Counted from the first letter of the stretch, positions 1-8,055 are shown. The stretch is DNA of 23,193 bases from JBFMHP01 sp964557295 (GCA_964557295.1 CAZKZP010000046.1:1-23193), one strand, 5' to 3'. The notes: generated from the letters alone by a model not told the origin. Made by a program: numbers and translations.

Positions 1-475
1 ACAGCGCGTAGCCGAGTTCGCCGCCTTCGTGGATCGAGCCCGGCGTCTCCGGCGTGACGTGGCTGCCCACCCCGCCGGGGAAGGAAAACTGTTTGAACAG
101 CTTCTTCATGCCCGAGGCATCCTGCGTGATGTTGGGATAGAACTCGGTGTAGCTGCCTTCGAGATAGGTGTTGGCCACCAGGCCGGGGCCGCCGTGGCCG
201 GGACCGGCGATGTAGAGCAGGTTCAGGTCATGGGCCTGGATCGCGCGATTGAGATGCGCGTAGATGAAATTCAGCCCCGGCGTGGTGCCCCAGTGGCCGA
301 GCAGGCGCGGCTTGACGTGGTCGAGCGTGAGCGGCTCCGTGAGCAGCGGGTTGTCGAGCAGATAGATCTGCCCCACCGAGAGGTAATTGGCCGCGCGCCA
401 GTAGGCATCGAGGCGATGCAGCTCGTCGGGGGAGAGCGGCTGGTCTATCGAGTGGCTTGGCATTCTTTCATTCAT
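1..475 (-). CDS. xfp: Phosphoketolase (xylulose-5-phosphate/fructose-6-phosphate), N-terminal part
   Basis: This enzyme uses thiamine diphosphate to split xylulose 5-phosphate (and often fructose 6-phosphate) with phosphate, giving acetyl phosphate plus glyceraldehyde 3-phosphate or erythrose 4-phosphate, in the cytoplasm. About 158 of the usual ~800 residues are present; the rest lies beyond the window start. The visible part carries family landmarks: YWRAANYLSVGQIYL (about 26-40), LLGHWGTTPGLNF (about 58-70), the N-terminal diphosphate-binding region with GPGHGGPG (about 91-98), and FPGGVGSHVTPETPGSIHEGGELGYAL at its end, of which SHVTPETPGS is diagnostic. I chose the ATG whose first base is 475; a second in-frame ATG four codons later is possible. 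It lies downstream of ackA in the same direction, which fits channelling of acetyl phosphate to acetate and ATP. The family is certain from sequence; preference for one or both substrates is not visible. Confidence 0.95.
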   Translation of the reverse strand, partial: MNERMPSHSIDQPLSPDELHRLDAYWRAANYLSVGQIYLLDNPLLTEPLTLDHVKPRLLGHWGTTPGLNFIYAHLNRAIQAHDLNLLYIAGPGHGGPGLVANTYLEGSYTEFYPNITQDASGMKKLFKQFSFPGGVGSHVTPETPGSIHEGGELGYAL

Positions 476-539
476 ATTGGGGTTCCTACTTACTATCAGC
501 ATTAAATTACACGGCTGCTTGGCATGGCGTTCCTTCTAC

Positions 540-621
540 CTCAGGGAGAAGGCTTAGGATGAGGGGAATAAAATCAACTTATTAACCCCCCTCACCCTAA
601 CCCTCTCCCTAAGGGAGAGGG
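540..621. repeat. Composite inverted repeat between ackA and xfp
   Basis: The left arm (540-566) and right arm (588-613) are imperfect reverse complements of about 26 bases with a 21-base AT-rich loop. Nested in the right half, 601-621 is a perfect 10-bp palindrome around one base (CCCTCTCCCT-A-AGGGAGAGGG). Stretches of the CCCTCACCCTAACCCTCTCCC kind occur as dispersed repeats in many gammaproteobacterial genomes; that is recalled knowledge, not a search result. A degenerate relative lies at 14281-14320 in this window. Placed between two co-directional genes, it could form a stable RNA hairpin that trims or reduces read-through from ackA into xfp. Confidence 0.8.
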
Positions 622-659
622 AATACTGCACACCGGCTTTCACGCAGGGCTGATCAGGT

Positions 660-1799
660 TCATGGCGCGGCGGCGGGCGCAAGACACGCCAGGGTCTGGC
701 GCGCGATCTCCCGCTCCTCCTCGGCTCGGATGACCAGGATGCGGGTGCGACTGCTGGAGCGCTGGATCGCAGCCGGGAGTGTCAGCGGCCGTTGATTTAA
801 TTCGTCGTCGATCCCGATACCAAGCGTAGCCAATCCCGCGCAACACTGCTGGCGGATGGCCGCCGCGTGCTCGCCGATGCCGCCGGAAAACACCAGCGCA
901 TCCACCTCGCCGAGCACGGCCAGATAGGCGCCGATATATTTGCGCACGCGGTAGCAGAACATGGTGATCGCCAGATGTGCGCGCGCATCGCCGGCCGCGG
1001 CGCGCTCGAGGATCACGCGCATGTCACGGCTGCCGCACAGGCCGAGCAGGCCGCTGTGCTGGTTGAGCAGCGCATCGAGCTGCTCGGGCGTGAGATCCAT
1101 GACCTGAGCGAGATAGCCCGGCACCGCCGGATCGAGATCGCCGCAGCGGCTGCCCATGATCAGGCCCTCCAGCGGCGTCATGCCCATCGAGGTATCGACG
1201 CACACGCCATGGCGGATCGCCGCCGCGCTGGCGCCGTTGCCCAGGTGCAGGGTGATTAGATTGAGTTCGCCCGGCGGGCGCCGCAAAAACTCCGCCGCCT
1301 GCCGCGCCAGCGCCTGATGCGCGATGCCATGAAAGCCGTAGCGGCGCACCTGATGCGCGGTGTAACACGCCTCGGGCAAGGCGTAACGAAAGACGTGTTC
1401 CGGCAGGGTGTGATGAAAGGCGGTGTCGAACACCGCCACCTGCGCCACGGTGGGGAACCGCTCGCGCAGGAGCTCGATGCCGAGCAGATTCGCCGGGTTG
1501 TGCAGCGGGGCCAGCGGGATGACGGCGCGGATGCCCGCGATCACGGCGTCGTCGATGCGCACCGCCTGCGTGAAACGCGCGCCGCCGTGCACCACGCGAT
1601 GGCCGATGGCATCGGGCGCGGTGTCGCCCAGGGCCGCGCACATCTGTGCGAAGCCGGCGCGGTGGTCGGCGATCGCGTCCTCGCCGATGCGTTCGAGGTG
1701 GCCGGCCACCCGCGTCGCGCCGCTGCGCGCGTCGATGAGGTGATATTTGATCGAGGAGCTGCCGGCGTTGATGACCAGGATGTTGTGTATCGGTTGCAA
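660..1799 (-). CDS. ackA: Acetate kinase
   Basis: Acetate kinase reversibly transfers phosphate between acetyl phosphate and ADP, giving acetate and ATP. The 379-residue product is near the family's ~400. It has the N-terminal phosphate motif VINAGSSS (Asn11), HRVVHGG (Arg68), FDTAFHH (Asp125), YGFHG (His157), GSRCGDLDP (Arg218), VFSGGIGEH (304-311) and the C-terminal AEEEREIA (360-366). These match the catalytic Asn, Arg, Asp, His, Arg and Glu of characterised acetate kinases. The start is a TTG at 1799: an in-frame stop lies about 13 codons upstream and there is no ATG or GTG between, while the family N-terminus must begin about here. No clear Shine-Dalgarno sequence precedes it. It lies just upstream of xfp (184-base gap with a hairpin repeat), pointing to a phosphoketolase-acetate kinase route. 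It is divergent from the exchanger gene at 1947, with 147 bases between for both promoters. Confidence 0.96.
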   Translation of the reverse strand: MQPIHNILVINAGSSSIKYHLIDARSGATRVAGHLERIGEDAIADHRAGFAQMCAALGDTAPDAIGHRVVHGGARFTQAVRIDDAVIAGIRAVIPLAPLHNPANLLGIELLRERFPTVAQVAVFDTAFHHTLPEHVFRYALPEACYTAHQVRRYGFHGIAHQALARQAAEFLRRPPGELNLITLHLGNGASAAAIRHGVCVDTSMGMTPLEGLIMGSRCGDLDPAVPGYLAQVMDLTPEQLDALLNQHSGLLGLCGSRDMRVILERAAAGDARAHLAITMFCYRVRKYIGAYLAVLGEVDALVFSGGIGEHAAAIRQQCCAGLATLGIGIDDELNQRPLTLPAAIQRSSSRTRILVIRAEEEREIARQTLACLAPAAAP

Positions 1800-1946
1800 G
1801 GGTGTGTGACCGGATTCGTGGTTGAGTTGCTAGAGCTTAGACCAAATCCCGCGGACTGGGCGATTCCCGTTCATGCCGGCGCGTTCATGTGCGACAATGT
1901 GCCGCGCCGCTGCGCAAGTCCTGTTTCCCAAGATAAGAGAGTCCCG

Positions 1947-2951
1947 ATGGTATTTGCCCAATTGCTGCTGATGTTGCTGATCATTCTGGTGGCCGCCGAG
2001 ATCTTCACCAACGCCCTGGAACACCTGGGCGAGCGGCTGAAGATCTCCGAGGGGGTGACCGGCTCGCTGTTCGCCGCCGTGGGCACGGCGCTGCCGGAGA
2101 CCATGGTGCCGCTGCTGGCGATCTTCGCGGGCACCGAGAACACCCATCTCAACGAGGAGATCGGCGTCGGCGCCATCCTCGGGGCGCCGTTGATGCTCTC
2201 CACCCTCTCGCTGTGCCTAATGGCGCTGGCGGTGCTCAAGATGCGCGGCCTCAAGGGCGCGCTCACCCCCGAGCCCACTGGCCTGCGCCGCGATCTGAAT
2301 TTCTTTTTGTTCGCCTTCAGCCTCTCGGCCATCGCCATGTTCGTGCCGCACGAGATCCCAGGCGTGCGCGGCGCCTTGGCCATCTCCATGGTGCTGATCT
2401 ACTTCGTCTACGTGATGCTCACGCTGCGCGCCTCCGCCGAGCTGGTCAAAGAGGGTCACGGCACCGAGGCCGAGGGCAAGATGCTGCTCGTCCGCATCGG
2501 CCTGCCGGAAAACATGGCGACGATCCTGACGCAGCTCGCCCTGGGCCTGATCCTGCTGGTCGCGGGGGCCAAGGGCTTCATCCATGGCGTGGAAGAGGCC
2601 GCCGCCATCCTGGGCATCTCCGCCCTGCTGATGTCGCTGCTGATCATCCCCATCGCCACCGAGCTGCCGGAGAAGGTCAACAGCATCCTGTGGATCCGCC
2701 AGCGCAAGGACACGCTGGCCTTCGGCAACATCACCGGCGCCATGGTGTTCCAGGGCACGCTGCTGCCGGCCATCGGCATCATGCTCACCCCGTGGGTGCC
2801 GCAGAAAGAGGTCTTCGCCGGTGTGGTCATCACCCTCGCCGCCGCGATCTGGCTGCGCGTGCTGGCCGCCCGCGGCACGCTGCGCCTGTGGCATCTGCTG
2901 CTCAACGGCCTGCTTTATGTCACCTATCTGACGGTCGTGCTGAGCGGCTGA
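1947..2951 (+). CDS. Sodium/calcium exchanger family (CaCA) membrane protein
   Basis: A 334-residue polytopic inner-membrane protein of the cation/Ca2+ antiporter superfamily, expected to export Ca2+ (or a similar cation) in exchange for Na+ or H+. The two alpha repeats that form the ion path are visible: GSLFAAVGTALPETMVPLLA (39-58) and IIPIATELPEKVNS (234-246), each with the acidic residue of a (S/T)xxPE-type motif (Glu51; Glu239 and Glu242). These are followed by GAILGAPLM and GNITGAMVFQGTL, degenerate versions of the usual G(S/A)N(I/V)-type segment. The ATG at 1947 is preferred because it begins a typical hydrophobic N-terminus and follows a purine-rich AAGAGAG; reading further upstream in this frame runs antisense into ackA. 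It is followed 104 bases later by a Ca2+-type P-type ATPase, which supports a calcium role. The transported ion is an inference. Confidence 0.88.
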   Translation: MVFAQLLLMLLIILVAAEIFTNALEHLGERLKISEGVTGSLFAAVGTALPETMVPLLAIFAGTENTHLNEEIGVGAILGAPLMLSTLSLCLMALAVLKMRGLKGALTPEPTGLRRDLNFFLFAFSLSAIAMFVPHEIPGVRGALAISMVLIYFVYVMLTLRASAELVKEGHGTEAEGKMLLVRIGLPENMATILTQLALGLILLVAGAKGFIHGVEEAAAILGISALLMSLLIIPIATELPEKVNSILWIRQRKDTLAFGNITGAMVFQGTLLPAIGIMLTPWVPQKEVFAGVVITLAAAIWLRVLAARGTLRLWHLLLNGLLYVTYLTVVLSG

Positions 2952-2965
2952 GCTTGAGACACACG

Positions 2966-2992
2966 CCGCTTCCCCCGCGCCGGGGGAAGCGG
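2966..2992 (+). terminator. Strong GC hairpin after the exchanger gene
   Basis: A perfect 11-bp stem (CCGCTTCCCCC / GGGGGAAGCGG) with a 5-base loop begins 15 bases after the exchanger stop codon. No run of T follows, so it is not a textbook intrinsic terminator; it may instead stabilise the 3' end or weaken read-through into the ATPase gene. Confidence 0.45.
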
Positions 2993-3020
2993 GTGCTCGC
3001 ATCGCGGGCGAGATTCATCC

Positions 3021-3038
3021 ATGCTTAGTCCTAAGCAT
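3021..3038. promoter_or_regulatory. Perfect inverted repeat upstream of the P-type ATPase
   Basis: ATGCTTAG-TC-CTAAGCAT is a perfect 8-bp inverted repeat with a 2-base centre, ending 17 bases before the ATPase start codon. It could be a small operator or an RNA hairpin near the ribosome binding site. No regulator gene lies next to it, so the role is unknown. Confidence 0.35.
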
Positions 3039-3055
3039 TCACAAAAATAAGTCCC

Positions 3056-5692
3056 ATGTCAGATCAAGAACCCACCCTCGCTTGGCATCTGCTGGAAACC
3101 CCCGAAGTCCTGCGCCGGCTTGATGTCGATCCCGCGCGCGGGCTCTCCGCCGCCGAGGCGGCAGAGCGGCTCGCCGCAGTTGGACCCAACGAGATCCTTG
3201 AGGCGCAACCGCGCGGCCTCTGGCGTCTGTTCCTCGACCAATTCCGCGACTTCATGATCCTGGTGCTGTTGGCCGCGGCGGTGATCTCCGGCCTGATCGG
3301 CGATGCGGTCGACACCCTCGCCATCCTGGTGATCGTGCTCCTCAACGCGGTGATCGGCACGGTGCAGGAATACCGCGCCGCGCGCGCTGTGGCCGCACTC
3401 AAGGCCATGGCCGCCGCCGAGGCCCAGGTGCTGCGCGAGGGCGCGCGCGCCGCGCGGGTGGCCACAGCGCTGGTGCCGGGCGATGTGGTGTATCTCGAAG
3501 CGGGCAATGTGGTCCCGGCCGATCTGCGCCTGATCGACTGCGCCGAGCTGGAAATCAACGAGGCCGCGCTGACCGGCGAATCGGTCGGCGTGCAGAAGAC
3601 GAGCGCGGCGCTGGCCGCCGAGACCAGCGCCCTCGGCGAGCGTCTGAACATCGCCTTCAAGGGCACCCAGATCAATCGCGGCCGCGCCCAGGGCGTGGTG
3701 ATCGCCACCGGCATGGCGACCGAGATCGGGCGCATCGCCACCCTGTTGCACGAGGTCGAGGAGGTCAAGACCCCGCTGCAAAAACGCCTCGCCGCCTTCG
3801 GCCGGCGTCTGGCGCTCGCGGTGCTGGCGATCTGCGCGGTGATCTTCGTCGTCGGCCTGCTGCGCGGCGAACCGCTGGCGCTGATGCTGCTCACGGCGAT
3901 CAGCCTGGCGGTGGCGGCGATCCCCGAGGCCTTGCCCGCGGTGATCAGCGTCTCGCTGGCGCTGGGCGCGCGCAAGATGAGCCGTTCCCAGGCCCTGATC
4001 CGCAACCTCCCGGCGGTGGAGACCCTCGGCTCGGTCACCTTCATCTGCTCGGATAAGACCGGCACCCTCACGCAGAACAAGATGCACGTCGATCGGCTGC
4101 ATGCCGCCGGGGCCGAGCACGACGCTTTGCCCCCCACCGGCGCGCCCCTGTGGCAACACGTGGGCCAGGCCCTGGCGCTCAGCAACGATGTGGAATGGAT
4201 GAATGACACCGCCATCGGCGATCCCACCGAGCTGGCGCTGTATCAGGCGGCGCAGACGGCTGGATTCGACAAGCGGGCGCTGGCGGCTCGCCTGCCGCGC
4301 CGCGCCGAGGTGGCCTTCACCTCCGAGCGCCAGCGCATGAGCACCGTGCACCAGACCGCGTCCGGCCTGATCGCCTACTGCAAGGGCTCGCCCGAGGCGG
4401 TCCTGCCGCTGTGCACGCAACAGCAGGAGGCCAGCGGGATCACCGTCATCGACCGCGCAGCCCTGCTGCAGCAGGCCGAGGCCCTCGCCGCGCGCGGCTA
4501 TCGCGTGCTGGCCCTGGCCTATCGCCCGTTCGAGGCGCTGCCGCAAGACGACATCGAGCGCGATCTCATCTTCCTCGCCCTCATCGCACTGATCGACCCG
4601 CCGCGTGAGGAGGCCGCCGCCGCGGTGGCCGAGTGCCTGAGCGCCGGCATCCGCCCGGTGATGATCACCGGCGACCACCCCGCCACGGCGCGGGCGATCG
4701 CCGCGCGCGTCGGCATCGATGTCGCGCACAGCAGGGTGCTGACCGGCGAGGATCTCGCCCGGCTCCCGGATGAAGAACTCGCCCGCATCATCCGTGAGGT
4801 GCAGATCTACGCCCGCGTCTCCCCGGCGCAGAAGATCCGCATCGTCCAGGCCCTGCAAGCGGCCGGCGAGTTCTGCGCCATGACCGGCGATGGGGTGAAC
4901 GACGCCCCCGCATTACATCAAGCCGATATCGGCGTGGCCATGGGCCGCAAGGGCACCGACGTGGCGCGCGAGGCCGCCGACATGGTGTTGCTCGACGACA
5001 ACTTCGCCACCATCGTCACCGCCGTGCGCGAGGGCCGGCGTATCTTCGACAACATCCGCAAGTTCATCAAATACACCATGACCAGCAACTCCGGCGAGAT
5101 CTGGACCCTGTTCCTCGCCCCCTTCCTCGGCCTGCCGATCCCGCTGCTGCCGGTCCACATCCTGTGGATCAACCTGGTCACCGACGGCCTGCCCGGCCTG
5201 GCCCTCGCGGCGGAACCGGCCGAGCGCGGCATCATGCAGCGCCCGCCGCGCCGGCCAAACGAGAGCATCTTCGCCCACGGCATGTGGCAGCACATCGTGT
5301 GGGTCGGGCTGCTGATCGGCGGGGTCTCGCTGCTGGCCCAGGCCTGGGCGGTGCGCCACAGCCCCGCGTACTGGCAGACCATGGTCTTCACCACCCTCAC
5401 CCTCGCCCAGCTCGGCCACGCGCTGGCCATCCGCTCGGAGCGCGACTCGCTGTTCCGCCTAGGGCTGCTGAGCAACCGCCCGCTGCTCGGCGCGGTCGTG
5501 CTCACGCTCGGGCTGCAACTGGCCGTGATCTATCTGCCCTGGTTCAACGAGGTATTCCACACCCAGCCCCTGCCGCTGCGGGAGCTGCTGATTTGTGTCG
5601 GACTGGCGGTGGTGGTGCCGGTGGCGGTGGAGATCGAGAAATGGCTGGTGCGGCACGGGCGGTTGTATCGGGCGAGCGTTGAGACCGGGTAA
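3056..5692 (+). CDS. P-type Ca2+-transporting ATPase (type II, SERCA/PMR1-like)
   Basis: An ATP-driven cation pump of 878 residues, typical for bacterial type II ATPases. In order: an N-terminal actuator segment with LTGES (172-176); the M4 motif AAIPEALPAV with Glu291; the phosphorylation motif CSDKTGTLTQN (Asp333); the nucleotide-binding domain with KGSPEAVL; the hinge MTGDGVNDAPAL (609-620); M5 SNSGE (Asn678, Glu681); M6 LWINLVTDGLP (Asn706, Thr709, Asp710). By motif alignment these correspond to SERCA Glu309, Asn768, Glu771, Asn796, Thr799 and Asp800, so the residues for calcium coordination in M4-M6 are present. The glycine of the usual PEGLP is alanine here. An M8 acidic ligand like SERCA Glu908 was not recognised, as in some single-site bacterial and PMR1-type pumps. 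It lies behind the exchanger gene and ahead of dedA, all co-directional. Ca2+ is the likely substrate, Mn2+ possible. Confidence 0.93.
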   Translation: MSDQEPTLAWHLLETPEVLRRLDVDPARGLSAAEAAERLAAVGPNEILEAQPRGLWRLFLDQFRDFMILVLLAAAVISGLIGDAVDTLAILVIVLLNAVIGTVQEYRAARAVAALKAMAAAEAQVLREGARAARVATALVPGDVVYLEAGNVVPADLRLIDCAELEINEAALTGESVGVQKTSAALAAETSALGERLNIAFKGTQINRGRAQGVVIATGMATEIGRIATLLHEVEEVKTPLQKRLAAFGRRLALAVLAICAVIFVVGLLRGEPLALMLLTAISLAVAAIPEALPAVISVSLALGARKMSRSQALIRNLPAVETLGSVTFICSDKTGTLTQNKMHVDRLHAAGAEHDALPPTGAPLWQHVGQALALSNDVEWMNDTAIGDPTELALYQAAQTAGFDKRALAARLPRRAEVAFTSERQRMSTVHQTASGLIAYCKGSPEAVLPLCTQQQEASGITVIDRAALLQQAEALAARGYRVLALAYRPFEALPQDDIERDLIFLALIALIDPPREEAAAAVAECLSAGIRPVMITGDHPATARAIAARVGIDVAHSRVLTGEDLARLPDEELARIIREVQIYARVSPAQKIRIVQALQAAGEFCAMTGDGVNDAPALHQADIGVAMGRKGTDVAREAADMVLLDDNFATIVTAVREGRRIFDNIRKFIKYTMTSNSGEIWTLFLAPFLGLPIPLLPVHILWINLVTDGLPGLALAAEPAERGIMQRPPRRPNESIFAHGMWQHIVWVGLLIGGVSLLAQAWAVRHSPAYWQTMVFTTLTLAQLGHALAIRSERDSLFRLGLLSNRPLLGAVVLTLGLQLAVIYLPWFNEVFHTQPLPLRELLICVGLAVVVPVAVEIEKWLVRHGRLYRASVETG

Positions 5693-5707
5693 TCCGACTA
5701 CGGGGGG

Positions 5708-5724
5708 TGCGCGCTGCGCGCGCA
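5708..5724 (+). promoter_or_regulatory. Hairpin between Shine-Dalgarno-like G-run and dedA start
   Basis: TGCGCGC-TGC-GCGCGCA forms a perfect 7-bp stem with a 3-base loop. It sits between a GGGGGG run (5702-5707) and the ATG at 5729. Unfolded, the G-run is too far from the start (21 bases) to act as a normal ribosome site; folded, the distance would shrink to a usable one. It could also slow read-through from the ATPase gene. Confidence 0.4.
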
Positions 5725-5728
5725 GAAT

Positions 5729-6292
5729 ATGCTGCAATCCTTCATCGAACAATACGGCTATCTGGCTATTTTAATCGGCACCTTTCTGGAGGGTGAAACC
5801 ATCCTGGTGCTGGGCGGCCTGGCCGCGCACCTGGGATATCTGCATCTGGAAGGCGTGATCATCGCCGCCTTTCTCGGCAGCTGGTGCGGCGATCAGCTGT
5901 ATTTCTTTTTGGGGCGCTGGCGTGGTCAGCAATGGCTGGATAAGCATCCCGGCTGGAAGCAAAAGGCGGCCACGGTGCTCGTCAGGATGGAGCGTCATCC
6001 CTCCTTGCTGATCATCGGCGCTCGGTTCATGTATGGGTTGCGCACGGTGACGCCGTTCGTGTTCGGCATGAGCAAGGTGCCAACGTCACACTTTCTGGTG
6101 CTCAATGGCATCGCCGCCTTGCTCTGGGCGGTTTGTATCGGCCTCCTCGGCTACCTGTTTGGCCACGCCGTCGAGCTTTGGATCGGCAAGGCCAAACACT
6201 ATGAGGCGTGGCTGCTTGGCGCCGTGGCGATCATCGGGTTGATCGCGTGGCTCATATACCGGTTCCGCGCCAAAGGAAAAGCGCCGCGCTAA
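5729..6292 (+). CDS. DedA-family inner-membrane protein
   Basis: A 187-residue polytopic membrane protein of the DedA/SNARE-associated (VTT) family. Members are linked to membrane potential, phospholipid flipping and envelope stress resistance. Visible landmarks are an N-terminal amphipathic stretch, TFLEGETILVLGG (conserved Glu near 21-23), GSWCGDQLYFFLGRWRG (the G..xGD..Y...GR signature near 49-65) and the arginine motif GARFMYGLRTVTPFVFG (near 93-109), followed by C-terminal membrane segments and a basic tail. It starts 37 bases after the ATPase stop and is probably co-transcribed with it. The start is unusual because a hairpin separates the only G-rich ribosome-site candidate from the ATG. 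The exact substrate cannot be read from the sequence. Confidence 0.9.
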   Translation: MLQSFIEQYGYLAILIGTFLEGETILVLGGLAAHLGYLHLEGVIIAAFLGSWCGDQLYFFLGRWRGQQWLDKHPGWKQKAATVLVRMERHPSLLIIGARFMYGLRTVTPFVFGMSKVPTSHFLVLNGIAALLWAVCIGLLGYLFGHAVELWIGKAKHYEAWLLGAVAIIGLIAWLIYRFRAKGKAPR

Positions 6293-6438
6293 CCAGAATT
6301 TTTGCCTGCTTGAATTTGCGCCCAGACGGCGCCGATGCGCAGGACGCCGATGACCACCCACACTTCCGATATGCGGGACACGGTGCGCGGTAAAAAGTAA
6401 AATAGCGCCCTTCCCCACGGCAGACCACGGACCTTTCG

Positions 6439-8055
6439 ATGTTACGACTTACCGAAATCAGACTCCCGCTCGACCACGCGCCGCAGGCGCTGCGCGCGGC
6501 GATCCTCAGCCGTTTGGAGATCGCGCCGGAGGCCTTGCGCGGGTTCACGGTCGCCCGCCGCGGTTACGACGCGCGCAAGAAGAGCGAGATCGTCTTCGTG
6601 TATACGCTCGATGTCGAGGTGGCCGATGAGGCGTTGGTGTTGCAGCGCTTCAGTGATGACCGCCACGTCAGCCCCGCGCCGGATACCGCATACCAGTTCG
6701 TGGCGCGCGCCCCCGCCGGACTCAAGACCCGCCCGGTCATCATCGGCACGGGGCCGTGCGGCTTCATGGCCGGGCTGATCCTGGCGCAGATGGGCTTCAA
6801 GCCGCTGATCCTCGAACGCGGCAAGGAGGTGCGCCAGCGCACCAAGGACACCTGGGGATTGTGGCGCAACCACAAGCTCGATCCGGAATCGAACGTGCAG
6901 TTCGGCGAAGGCGGCGCCGGCACCTTCTCCGACGGCAAGCTGCACACCCAGATCAAAGACCCGCGTCACCTCGGCATGAAGGTGCTACGCGAATTCGTCA
7001 AGGCCGGCGCGCCGGAAGAGATCCTCTACGTCAGCAAGCCGCACGTCGGCACCTTCCGTCTGGTGGGCATGGTGGAGAAGATTCGCGCGGAGATCATCCG
7101 CCTCGGCGGCGAGTTCCGCTTCGAGAGCCGCGTCACCGACATCGAGATCGTCGATCGGCAGGTGCGCGGTGTCACGCTGGCCAGCGGCGAGCGCATCGCA
7201 AGCGATCACGTCATCCTCGCCATCGGCCACAGCGCGCGCGACACCTTCCAGATGCTCTTCGAGCGTGGCGTCTATATCGAGGCCAAACCATTCTCGATCG
7301 GCTTTCGCATCGAACATCCGCAGGCGCTCATCGACCAATGCCGCTTCGGCCGATTCGCCGGCCACCCCGATCTCGGCGCGGCCGACTACCGACTGGTGCA
7401 CCATTGCAGGAACGGCCGCACCGTCTACAGCTTCTGCATGTGCCCCGGCGGCACGGTGGTGGCCGCCACCTCGGAGGAAGGCCGCGTGGTCACCAACGGC
7501 ATGAGCCAATATTCGCGCAACGAGCGCAACGCCAACAGCGGCATCGTCGTCGGCATCACCCCGGAGGACTTTCCGAGCCGCCATCCGCTCGCCGGCATCG
7601 AACTGCAACGCCAACTGGAATCGCGCGCCTTTGAACTGGGCGGCCACAACTACGATGCGCCCGCGCAACTGGTCGGCGACTTCCTCGCCGGCAGACCCTC
7701 GACCGCGCTCGGCAGCGTGCAGCCTTCGTATACGCCCGGCGTGCACCTCACCGACCTGAGCACCGCGCTGCCCGACTACGCCATCGCCGCGATCCGCGAG
7801 GCCCTGCCCGCGTTCGACCAGCAGATCAAGGGCTTCGCCATGAAAGACGCGGTGCTCACCGGCGTGGAAACGCGCACCTCATCCCCCGTGCGCATCAAAC
7901 GCAATCGCGACGACTACCAAAGCCTCAACACCCAAGGCCTCTATCCCGCCGGCGAAGGCGCGGGCTACGCCGGCGGCATCCTCTCCGCCGCCATCGATGG
8001 CATCGAAGTGGCCGAGGCCGTGGCGCTGAGCATCATGGCGCAGCAGGGTGCGTGA
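6439..8055 (+). CDS. Uncharacterised FAD-dependent dehydrogenase (COG2509-type)
   Basis: A 538-residue cytoplasmic flavoprotein. An N-terminal domain of about 95 residues (basic, with RRGYDARKKSEIVFVY) precedes a Rossmann FAD-binding fold: VIIGTGPCGFMAGLILAQ (100-117; the GxGxxG is GTGPCG) ending in the ribose-binding ILERG (124-128). The family-typical FGEGGAGTFSDGKL follows (around 155-168), then AIGHSARDTF, CMCPGGTVV and a C-terminal FAD-contact region with GVETRTSSPVRI and YPAGEGAGYAGGI. The overall pattern is that of COG2509, whose biochemical function is not established as far as I know. The ATG at 6439 begins a good family N-terminus. It stands alone between dedA (146 bases upstream) and genes on the opposite strand. 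Substrate and electron partner are unknown. Confidence 0.9.
   Translation: MLRLTEIRLPLDHAPQALRAAILSRLEIAPEALRGFTVARRGYDARKKSEIVFVYTLDVEVADEALVLQRFSDDRHVSPAPDTAYQFVARAPAGLKTRPVIIGTGPCGFMAGLILAQMGFKPLILERGKEVRQRTKDTWGLWRNHKLDPESNVQFGEGGAGTFSDGKLHTQIKDPRHLGMKVLREFVKAGAPEEILYVSKPHVGTFRLVGMVEKIRAEIIRLGGEFRFESRVTDIEIVDRQVRGVTLASGERIASDHVILAIGHSARDTFQMLFERGVYIEAKPFSIGFRIEHPQALIDQCRFGRFAGHPDLGAADYRLVHHCRNGRTVYSFCMCPGGTVVAATSEEGRVVTNGMSQYSRNERNANSGIVVGITPEDFPSRHPLAGIELQRQLESRAFELGGHNYDAPAQLVGDFLAGRPSTALGSVQPSYTPGVHLTDLSTALPDYAIAAIREALPAFDQQIKGFAMKDAVLTGVETRTSSPVRIKRNRDDYQSLNTQGLYPAGEGAGYAGGILSAAIDGIEVAEAVALSIMAQQGA

Noticed and set aside
1317..1946. An N-terminal extension of the exchanger reading frame
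   Set aside because: It runs antisense through ackA, is not membrane-like, and the ATG at 1947 gives a normal exchanger N-terminus.
3059..4858. A 599-codon open frame on the minus strand
   Set aside because: It is antisense to the ATPase gene, is His/Asp/Gly/Arg-rich as expected for a shadow of GC-rich coding DNA, and has no recognisable motif.
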